The notes below the pieces were generated by a model that was not told the DNA's origin, did no database searches, and saw only the letters and a list, made by a program, of their open reading frames with translations. Source: Xanthobacteraceae bacterium (GTDB taxonomy: Bacteria > Pseudomonadota > Alphaproteobacteria > Rhizobiales > Xanthobacteraceae). Taken from it: a stretch of DNA of 12,435 nucleotides. The translations under genes were made by a program, and so were the position numbers. The stretch is from positions 1 through 12,435 of the forward strand of contig JASHXZ010000529.1 of NCBI GenBank assembly GCA_030043285.1. Direction: 5' to 3'. Positions 6,713-12,435 of the stretch are shown piece after piece. Within the stretch, counting starts at the first letter, position 1, and each line of letters starts with the position of its first letter.

Positions 6713-7062
6713 TTCGGCGTGCGGCGCGACGTCCATCGGCAGAAAGGTGAATTTATTCGACCTTTCGCTTCAAAGGCGATAAGTTTTGCCGCGCAGGGCG
6801 CCCCACGGCGTTGTTGCCGATCGACGAAGCGGGTCAGCCGACTTTGGTCCGCTCTCGATAAGATCATATCCTTTTTGCTCGTCGTCTTCAGAAGCCGGAG
6901 CGCACCTCAAATGCGGCCGAGCTCGAAGCCTTCCCCTCCGAAGGTAGAGGTCAGGGGTGAGAAACCCTTCGGGCCTTGGCGCATTTGGTAACCAGATCAT
7001 TAACGCAAGTGCAATAATTGTGTCGGACGATGCGGCGCTCCGACGAGGAATGAACTCGCTTC
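6713..7062. other. 350-bp gap without a convincing gene
   Basis: Between the cytochrome c and the globin-like receptor genes I see no gene I can defend. The gap holds the hairpin at 6742-6766, a T-run at about 6870 (CCTTTTTG) and an imperfect palindrome CCGAAGG / CCTTCGG at about 6936-6976. The stretch about 6770-6867 is open and peptide-like on both strands. On the minus strand, ATG at 6867 preceded by AAAAAGGAT could start a 65-residue peptide (MILSRADQSRLTRFVDRQ...), but it would run into the cytochrome gene antisense. Near 6985-7010 lie GTAACC and TTAACG boxes and an AT-rich CAATAATTG that may belong to the promoter of the next gene. Confidence 0.5.
6742..6766 (+). terminator. Hairpin after the cytochrome c gene
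   Basis: The arms GAAAGGT (6742-6748) and ACCTTTC (6760-6766) are perfectly complementary, and the inner GAAT/ATTC can extend the stem with one bulged base. It lies 29 bp after the cytochrome stop codon. No T-tract follows, so it could be a weak terminator, an mRNA-stabilising 3' hairpin, or part of the unexplained element described for the surrounding gap. Confidence 0.4.
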
Positions 7063-8406
7063 ATGGCACCGGTCGATTCAGTTCAGTCTTTCGAAGCCCG
7101 CCTGTCGCTCTACGCGCTGGACGATCGGTCCCGCCGCATTCTCGCGGAAGCCTGGCCGGTGATCGCGCCCAGCCTGGAAGGCGCCATCGATCACATCATT
7201 GCAGCGGCGGGCCGGCTGCCGGGCATCGGCGTGGCGATCGCGCAGAACGTGGTCATGCTCAAAAAGCTCGAACTGGCGCATCTGCATGCGCTGCTTGGCG
7301 GCAAGCTCGACCAGCATTACGCCGAATCGTGCCGCACTACGGTGCTACAGGAAGCTGCCATCGGGCTCGATGCGCGCATCCGCAGCACGGCCGGCAGTTA
7401 CGCTTTCAGGGCGGCGCTCGACGCGCTGGCGCGCAAGCACCGGCTTTCGCCAGCCCGGTTGGTTGAGCGCGCCAAGGTCGTATCGCAGGTGATCAGCTTC
7501 GACGTCGCCAATGCGATGACGCTGCACCGGCAGGCGCGCGAGCAGGCGACGCTCGATCGGCGCAAGGTGCTCGACGAGGCGATCGGCGATTTCGCCGACG
7601 CGATCGGCGAAGTGGTGGAGGCGATCAAGGAAACTTCGGCTTCGCTCACTGCGACTTCGCAAACATTGAACCAGGCCGCCGACGACACGCGCGGCCGCAT
7701 GACGGCGGCATCGTCGGCGTCGGCCGAGACGGCGCGCCGCATGGACGCCACCGTCACCGCCACCGAGGAATTGTCCGGATCGATCGAGGAGATCGGCCGT
7801 CAGGCGGCACGCGGCCTTAACATGGCGCAATCCGCCGTCAGCGACGCCGAACGCAGTCAAACCGCCATCCGCTCGCTGGATGCAGCCGCCGAGCGCATCG
7901 GCTCGGTGGTTGAGGCCATTTCGGCCATTGCGGCGCAGACCAACCTGCTGGCGCTCAATGCCACGATCGAGGCGGCGCGCGCCGGCGAAGCCGGCCGCGG
8001 CTTTGCCGTGGTGGCTGCCGAGGTGAAGACGCTGGCCAATCAGACTGCGCGCGCCACTGAGGATATTTCGCGCCAGGTCGCCGCCATTCAGGAGGCGACC
8101 AAGCGCTCGGTCGAGGAGATCGCCTCGATCGGCCGCGCGATCGGCGAACTCTCCGGCGTGTCGACCAGCATCGCCACCGCCGTCGAGCAGCAAAGCGCCA
8201 CGACCCGCAGCATCGCTGAAAGCATTCATGGCGCGGCCGACCACACCGAGCGGGCCTCGGCTGAAATCGAAACGGTCGAGCATGCCGTCGCGCTGGGCGC
8301 GACCGCGGTCGGCGACATCACGGCGTGGACCGCACGACTTTCCGCACGCGCGAAAGATTTGGAAGCCAAGGTCGCGACGTTCTTTTCCCGCGTCCGCGCC
8401 GCGTGA
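7063..8406 (+). CDS. Soluble chemoreceptor with protoglobin-like N-terminus
   Basis: Cytoplasmic methyl-accepting chemotaxis protein of 447 residues with no membrane helix. Residues about 10-125 resemble the globin-coupled sensor domain: [20 protein letters not shown] aligns with the usual helix E-F region, and [12 protein letters not shown] with the segment that normally carries the proximal haem histidine (HxxIGL). Here that position is Glu97, not His, so haem binding by the standard mode is doubtful. Residues about 165-440 form the long coiled-coil signalling domain. The hairpin tip near 283-330 reads [20 protein letters not shown] then [15 protein letters not shown], which binds CheA/CheW. 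No C-terminal CheR pentapeptide is visible. The ATG at 7063 has GAGGAA about a dozen bases upstream. Family members sense O2 or redox state; with the ligand residue lost, this one may sense something else or act through other residues (His73, His75 and His85 remain). Confidence 0.92.
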   Translation: MAPVDSVQSFEARLSLYALDDRSRRILAEAWPVIAPSLEGAIDHIIAAAGRLPGIGVAIAQNVVMLKKLELAHLHALLGGKLDQHYAESCRTTVLQEAAIGLDARIRSTAGSYAFRAALDALARKHRLSPARLVERAKVVSQVISFDVANAMTLHRQAREQATLDRRKVLDEAIGDFADAIGEVVEAIKETSASLTATSQTLNQAADDTRGRMTAASSASAETARRMDATVTATEELSGSIEEIGRQAARGLNMAQSAVSDAERSQTAIRSLDAAAERIGSVVEAISAIAAQTNLLALNATIEAARAGEAGRGFAVVAAEVKTLANQTARATEDISRQVAAIQEATKRSVEEIASIGRAIGELSGVSTSIATAVEQQSATTRSIAESIHGAADHTERASAEIETVEHAVALGATAVGDITAWTARLSARAKDLEAKVATFFSRVRAA

Positions 8407-8584
8407 CAATTGGCGCTGCCGAACAGACATCAATCGTTAGCGCAAGGTAAATCTTAATTTTAAGCAAATTGCCGGCGCCGAATTACGCGGCTCTGAATTC
8501 GCAACCGCTCATTGCAGTTAATAATCGCTAAAGTGTTCCTTGTCACATTTCAGTTACCCGCATTTTCTTTTGGGGCGATACGTC

Positions 8585-9607
8585 ATGTCTGGCTATAGGG
8601 CAAAGTCCAACCGCCGGTTCGGGGCAGGCCACCTGCTCGCCGCTGCCGCAACCGCCTTGCTGTGCTGCTTCGCCGCAAGCGCCGCACAGGCGCAGAGCGG
8701 CAAGCCATTGAAGCTTGGCTACATCCTTTCGAGGAATTCGCAACTCGGTGCCGGAGCCGACGTGTTCGCCGCTGAGGTCGCCAAGCGCACCAATGGCCGC
8801 TACCGCATCGAGCAATATCCGGACTCGGCCCTGGGCGGCGAAGTCGAAATGCTCAAGGCCGTGCAATTGGGCACGGTCGATCTGGCGTTCATTACCGGGG
8901 CGCCGCTGCCGAACTTCCTGGCGGATATCGGCGTGTTCAACATCCCATTCCTGTTCCGCGACCTGCATCACGCCCACGCGGTGCTCGATGGTCCAATCGG
9001 GCAATCGTACCTGGCCAAGTTCCGCGCCAAGGACCTCGTCGCCCTGGCGTGGGGCGAAAATGGCATGCGGCATCTCACAAACTCCCGGCGCGAGATACGC
9101 ACGCCTGAAGACCTCAGGGGGCTGAAACTGCGGGTTCCGCAGTCGGATGTGATGCTTGCGGGCTTCAAGGCGCTGGGCGCGGACGTCAAGCCTCTGGCAT
9201 TCCCGCAGCTGTACGGCGCCCTCCAATCGGGAGAGTTTGACGGACAAGAGAACCCCATCGCCACGATCCAGTCTTCGAAGTTCTATCAGGTGCAGAAATA
9301 TCTCACTCTCAGCGGCCATGTGTATGATCCGGCCATTCTGTTCATGTCGGTCGACGGCTTTGATGATCTTTCGGCCGACGATAAGAAATCTTTCATCGAA
9401 TCCGCAAAGCTCGCAGGACAAGCGTCCCGCGAGTTTGCCGCCGCCGCCGAGAAAAATGGCGTCGCTGAACTGGCAAAGTCGGGCATGAAAGTGGTTACGG
9501 ATGTGGATCGGACAAAGTTCGCTGCCGCCATGGCGTCTGCCAATGATATTTTCGCTCAGAAGTTCGGCGGCGACCTCATCAACCAGATCAGGCAGTATCC
9601 CGAGTAG
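8585..9607 (+). CDS. TRAP transporter solute-binding protein, DctP family
   Basis: Periplasmic binding protein of 340 residues. A signal peptide covers about residues 1-36 (RRFGAGHLLAAAATALLCC, cleavage after AQA). The mature part has the DctP-family landmarks GGEVEMLKAVQLGTVDLAF, FNIPFLFRD, the GMRHLTN strand, and EDLRGLKLRVP with Arg183, the arginine that normally salt-bridges a ligand carboxylate. FPQLYGALQSGEFDGQENP with Asn223 is the conserved second binding segment. A carboxylate ligand (C4-dicarboxylate, keto acid or similar) is therefore expected. The ATG at 8585 is chosen over an in-frame TTG at 8540 because it places the signal peptide at the N-terminus. No DctQ or DctM membrane subunits are next to it. 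Instead a chemoreceptor gene follows after 27 bp, so it may serve as a chemotaxis ligand receptor. Transporter subunits elsewhere in the genome cannot be excluded. Confidence 0.93.
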   Translation: MSGYRAKSNRRFGAGHLLAAAATALLCCFAASAAQAQSGKPLKLGYILSRNSQLGAGADVFAAEVAKRTNGRYRIEQYPDSALGGEVEMLKAVQLGTVDLAFITGAPLPNFLADIGVFNIPFLFRDLHHAHAVLDGPIGQSYLAKFRAKDLVALAWGENGMRHLTNSRREIRTPEDLRGLKLRVPQSDVMLAGFKALGADVKPLAFPQLYGALQSGEFDGQENPIATIQSSKFYQVQKYLTLSGHVYDPAILFMSVDGFDDLSADDKKSFIESAKLAGQASREFAAAAEKNGVAELAKSGMKVVTDVDRTKFAAAMASANDIFAQKFGGDLINQIRQYPE

Positions 9608-9634
9608 CCCCGCCTGAGACGGCCGAGCGCGACA

Positions 9635-11668
9635 GTGAGGCGCCTCAACTTGCTTGTCCGGCTTGATCGCCTGTCGATCCCGCAACGCGTATTCGGCGGG
9701 ATGGGCATCATTCTGCTATTGTTGGTTGCGCTTTCGATCAATTCCTGGCGCACGATAACCGACGTTCACCAAAACGCCGACTACGTCAACGCGAGCGTGA
9801 CCGAGACGGCGGCGGTCACCCTGTTTGCGGCCCAGGTCAGCGAGACGCGCGCCCTGGTGACGCAGTATGCGCTGTCCGAAAACGACAGCGATTTGCGGGC
9901 CGCGCAACGCTCGTTGGGGCTGCTGCCAGATGAGATCAGCTCCATTACGAAGGCTTATGCGTGGAGCCAATCCGAACGCACCAGCGTTGAAAAGCTACAG
10001 GGGCTTGCGGATCACTACCGCAAGTCCGTGATTGGGACGATCGAGGCGATCAACGCGCGGCGGGCTCATGCGACAGATCTTCTGGAAGCGGCAACCGAGC
10101 TGAACACGACGGTCGCGGCAATCGTCGAAACCCTGGCTCACGACGCTGCCAACGCGGGTGCGTTGGATGATGCTATCCGATTGATGGAGGCATTCCACAG
10201 CAGCAATGCCAGCGCCACCCGTTTTCTCGCCTCGCGAAACCCCGCAGATTCCGACACCACCCGCGTCGATATTCAAGCGATGAATCGCGCCGTCGAGGCG
10301 CTGCGGACGCGGGGCGTCGACAATCGCCGCGTTCAACGTTTCCTAAAAGCGATGGCCGAGCCGCTGCAGCAATACGGCAAGGCGGTCGAGGGCCTGATCG
10401 CGGCTACCGAACAATTTGCGCGCGCGGGAGTAGATCGAGGCGCGGCTGCTGCGGCTCTGATAGATGCAGCGGACCACCTTCGCCTGACGGCCACCAAAGC
10501 ACAGATCGGCACGGTTGGCGGGATGATGAGCGCGGTGACGTCGGCGCGTCATATCGTTTCCATCGCCTCGGCGTTGGCCATTATTGTGGGTCTCGTTCTG
10601 GCATTCGTTATCGGCCGGGGCATCGCCCGGCCGATCCAGCAAATTACCAGCGTCATGCGCGAGCTCGCGGGCGGGCGGATAGACGTTGTGATCCCCTATT
10701 TGGGGCAGAACAACGAAATCGGCGGCATGGCCGAAGCCGTGCGGGTCTTCAGGGACAATAAAATCAACGCCGATCGGCTGACCGTGGAGAGCGAGACGGA
10801 ACGGCGTAACAAAGAGCAGCGCACCAAGAGCCTGGAAGAACTCAATAGCCGTTTCGAAGCCACGGCCACAGCGCTCACCGTTACGCTGGCGTCTGCTGCC
10901 GCCAGTTTGAAAGACAGCGCCGAAGTGATGTTCGCCACAACCGAGCGGGCGGGGGAAAGATCGGGAAACGTCAAGACGGCCGCGCAACAGGCCTCCGCCA
11001 ACATCGAATCCGTTGCCCACGCGGCGGAAGAGCTTTCGTCATCGATCGAGTCGATCAGTGACAGCGCCACGAGTTCATCGGTTCTTTCGACGCAGACCAC
11101 GGAAAGCGCTCGTGCCACCAACCATGCGGTGCACGCCTTGGCCGAGGATACCCGCGAAATTGAGCGAGTCAGCAGCCTGATCAAGGCGATTGCGCAGCAA
11201 ACGAACCTGTTGGCTCTTAATGCCACGATCGAAGCGGCCCGCGCCGGTCAAGCCGGCCGCGGCTTTGCGGTGGTTGCCAACGAGGTCAAGGCGCTCGCGG
11301 CACAAACGGGCAGAGCCACCGAAGAAATCGAGTCGCAAATTGCGAGGATCCAATCGGTGACCACCAAGGTGGTCACCGCGATCCAGGACATCGTCGCCAA
11401 AACGGGTGAAATGAACGAGATCGCGACGGCGGTAGCGGCCGCGGTGGATCAGCAGAGGGCGGCTACCCACACGATCGCGCAAAGTGCTCAGCTGGCGTTG
11501 TCGAGCGCTGTCGAAGCAGTGCACGCTGTCGGCAGTGTCGAGGAGGCCTCCACCGCCACAAAGAGTGAGGCCAACCAGGTTCTTGACGCGGCCAGCCGGC
11601 TGTCCCGGCAATCCGACGACCTTCGCGTCGAATTTGATAGGTTCATAGCGGGAGTCCGAGCGGCTTAA
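9635..11668 (+). CDS. Transmembrane chemoreceptor with large helical (HBM-like) periplasmic domain
   Basis: Methyl-accepting chemotaxis protein of 677 residues. The start is GTG at 9635 with no clear Shine-Dalgarno, 27 bp after the TRAP protein stop, which suggests cotranscription and possibly translational coupling. TM1 is about residues 20-37 and TM2 about 307-327. They enclose a roughly 270-residue periplasmic region that is almost entirely helical and close to the size of helical bimodular (HBM) sensors such as McpS, which bind TCA-cycle acids. HAMP follows (328-380, starting [11 protein letters not shown]), then the coiled-coil signalling domain. The conserved tip at about 517-555 reads [20 protein letters not shown] then [18 protein letters not shown]. 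No C-terminal methylation-tether pentapeptide is seen. Whether the sensor binds ligand itself or docks the neighbouring DctP-like protein is not decided by the sequence. Confidence 0.94.
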   Translation: MRRLNLLVRLDRLSIPQRVFGGMGIILLLLVALSINSWRTITDVHQNADYVNASVTETAAVTLFAAQVSETRALVTQYALSENDSDLRAAQRSLGLLPDEISSITKAYAWSQSERTSVEKLQGLADHYRKSVIGTIEAINARRAHATDLLEAATELNTTVAAIVETLAHDAANAGALDDAIRLMEAFHSSNASATRFLASRNPADSDTTRVDIQAMNRAVEALRTRGVDNRRVQRFLKAMAEPLQQYGKAVEGLIAATEQFARAGVDRGAAAAALIDAADHLRLTATKAQIGTVGGMMSAVTSARHIVSIASALAIIVGLVLAFVIGRGIARPIQQITSVMRELAGGRIDVVIPYLGQNNEIGGMAEAVRVFRDNKINADRLTVESETERRNKEQRTKSLEELNSRFEATATALTVTLASAAASLKDSAEVMFATTERAGERSGNVKTAAQQASANIESVAHAAEELSSSIESISDSATSSSVLSTQTTESARATNHAVHALAEDTREIERVSSLIKAIAQQTNLLALNATIEAARAGQAGRGFAVVANEVKALAAQTGRATEEIESQIARIQSVTTKVVTAIQDIVAKTGEMNEIATAVAAAVDQQRAATHTIAQSAQLALSSAVEAVHAVGSVEEASTATKSEANQVLDAASRLSRQSDDLRVEFDRFIAGVRAA

Positions 11669-11686
11669 CTCGCTCAGACGTGGCTG

Positions 11687-11704
11687 CGCAACTGGACGGT
11701 TGCG
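11687..11704 (+). terminator. Small hairpin after the chemoreceptor gene
   Basis: CGCAAC and GTTGCG form a perfect 6-bp stem with a 6-base loop, 18 bp after the stop codon at 11668. No T-tract follows, so termination here is only a possibility. Confidence 0.25.
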
Positions 11705-11824
11705 GCCGGGCGCGCATCATTGCACGCTGCCGGAAAGCGACAGCACGTCGACGATCGCGCACTGACAAGGTAGGTTGCCAAGCTGGCTGCCGGCTTCCCA
11801 CCAGGTTTTTCGCGGGTGCAGGTT

Positions 11825-12253
11825 ATGATCAATGGTCGTGCGCAAGCGTGGCTGGAGCATTTTCTGGGTGCGCATAAAGCGGTGGCAGGTACGGTCCATT
11901 CGCATTTCCGCTCAAAGGAGCAAACCGGCCTGAAATTGGTGGCCGCAGTGAATATTCCGGCCAAAGTGCAGGAGATCGTCGCGTGGGTGCCGCCCGGCAA
12001 GGGCATGGCCGGCCAGGCTCTGGTCCAGGGGGTGCCGATCCAGACATGTAACCTTAAAGACGATTCCTCAGGCGCAGTGCGCCCCGGCGCCAAAGCCGTG
12101 GATGCTCGAGCGGCCGTCGCCCTGCCCGTGAGGAGCGCGTCCGGGGAGATTTCGGCAATTGTGGGGATCGCCTACAACTACGAACATGTCTTTGATCCGC
12201 AAGAGCTCGCTCGCCTGCAAGAGGCGGCAGCCAGCATCGCCACAGAATTGTAA
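11825..12253 (+). CDS. Stand-alone GAF domain protein
   Basis: Small soluble protein, 142 residues from ATG at 11825; a GTG nine bases upstream (11816) is an equally weak alternative and neither has a good Shine-Dalgarno. It is a single GAF domain with no attached output or membrane region. Landmarks are VPPGKGMAGQALVQGVPIQT (residues 55-74), CNLKDDSSGAVRPGAKAVDARAA and the strand VALPVRSASGEISAIVGIAY. The GKGMAG turn and the RPGAKAV stretch recur in small GAF proteins of alphaproteobacteria. One cysteine, Cys75, sits in the putative ligand pocket edge. It does not carry the cysteine set of free methionine-(R)-sulfoxide reductases, so that function is not supported. GAF domains bind small molecules or mediate dimerisation. 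Its role beside two chemoreceptors is unknown, and a gap of 156 bp argues against tight operon linkage. Confidence 0.82.
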   Translation: MINGRAQAWLEHFLGAHKAVAGTVHSHFRSKEQTGLKLVAAVNIPAKVQEIVAWVPPGKGMAGQALVQGVPIQTCNLKDDSSGAVRPGAKAVDARAAVALPVRSASGEISAIVGIAYNYEHVFDPQELARLQEAAASIATEL

Positions 12254-12278
12254 TGGTTGCTGCAACGCCGCGTATTTG

Positions 12279-12295
12279 ATCGGCGGCGCGCCGAT
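12279..12295. terminator. Hairpin between convergent genes
   Basis: ATCGGCG and CGCCGAT form a perfect 7-bp GC-rich stem with a 3-base loop, midway in the 52-bp gap between the GAF gene (stop 12253) and a minus-strand gene (stop 12306). The position suits a bidirectional terminator. A smaller GTTGC-T-GCAAC palindrome precedes it at 12256-12266. No clear T-tract on either strand. Confidence 0.45.
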
Positions 12296-12305
12296 ACCCG
12301 GCAGT

Positions 12306-12435
12306 CTACTCCGCCGGTGCCTTCGGTTTCGGCTTGACGAAGGTGCGCTTGAGATTGTCCCACAGCTGAACCTTGGCGCCGTTGCGGTGCATGATCACGC
12401 TCTGCTGGCATACCGAAAGCGTGTTGTTCCAGGCC
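12306..12435 (-). CDS. C-terminal end of an unrecognised protein
   Basis: The last 42 codons of a minus-strand gene that enters from the right edge, with TAG at 12308-12306. The frame is open to the edge and reads [20 protein letters not shown], then [12 protein letters not shown], then a Lys/Pro/Ala-rich tail KPKPKAPAE. The composition looks like real protein, while the two other minus-strand frames give less plausible Arg/Ser-rich peptides. I do not recognise the family from this fragment and assign no function. It converges on the GAF gene. Confidence 0.6.
   Translation of the reverse strand, partial: AWNNTLSVCQQSVIMHRNGAKVQLWDNLKRTFVKPKPKAPAE

Noticed and set aside
7345..8433. A 362-residue minus-strand open frame opposite the globin-like chemoreceptor gene.
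   Set aside because: Antisense shadow of a high-GC coiled-coil gene; composition is Arg/Gly/Leu-rich and has no recognisable fold.
8543..9685. A 380-residue minus-strand open frame opposite the DctP gene.
   Set aside because: Antisense shadow; the plus-strand protein is clearly a DctP-family member with signal peptide and binding motifs.
8585..11668. The DctP gene and the chemoreceptor gene are in the same reading frame, separated by a TAG and nine sense codons, suggesting a readthrough fusion.
   Set aside because: Topology argues against it. A secreted DctP protein would place the chemoreceptor N-terminus in the periplasm and invert TM1. The GTG start and normal domain borders on each side fit two separate proteins.
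1..12435. CRISPR arrays, insertion sequences, tRNA or rRNA genes, prophage genes.
   Set aside because: I saw no regularly spaced repeats, transposase motifs, terminal inverted repeats with target duplications, or cloverleaf-like sequences anywhere in the window.

Overview
The window looks like chromosomal DNA of a GC-rich alphaproteobacterium, most likely of the Hyphomicrobiales (Bradyrhizobium / Rhodopseudomonas / Xanthobacteraceae-like). This is inferred from gene family resemblance, codon composition and the gene set. No rRNA or other phylogenetic marker is present, so genus is not determined.

Left part (1-6322). A complete PQQ biosynthesis operon, pqqA-B-C-D-E, runs on the minus strand from about 6074 leftwards. 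It includes a 25-residue pqqA that is easily missed. The operon does not stop at pqqE. It continues, with stop/start overlaps, into a three-gene NitT/TauT-type ABC importer (periplasmic binding protein, inner-membrane permease, ATPase) that ends at 388. Facing it from the left edge is the 3' end of an ABC-2 type permease resembling the PedC/LutF proteins found with PQQ-dependent alcohol dehydrogenases. Divergent from pqqA, across a 248-bp regulatory gap, is a secreted class I cytochrome c, a plausible electron acceptor for a periplasmic PQQ dehydrogenase. The dehydrogenase itself (xoxF, mxaF, exaA or similar) is not in the window. The neighbourhood therefore supports periplasmic alcohol or methanol oxidation: cofactor synthesis, uptake or export, and electron transfer.

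Middle (6713-7062). About 350 bp holds no convincing gene. It contains a hairpin just after the cytochrome gene and a stretch that is peptide-like on both strands.

Right part (7063-12253). This is a sensory cluster on the plus strand: a soluble methyl-accepting chemotaxis protein with a protoglobin-like N-terminus that appears to lack the proximal haem histidine; a TRAP-type solute-binding protein (DctP family) with no DctQ/DctM beside it; a transmembrane chemoreceptor with a large all-helical periplasmic domain only 27 bp behind the TRAP protein; and a small stand-alone GAF protein. The TRAP protein and receptor pair suggests binding-protein-mediated chemotaxis. At the right edge the last 42 codons of an unrecognised minus-strand gene converge on the GAF gene across a hairpin.

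The most distinctive features are the pqq operon extended into a NitT/TauT importer of unknown substrate, the orphan TRAP binding protein paired with a chemoreceptor, and the apparently haem-less globin-like receptor.
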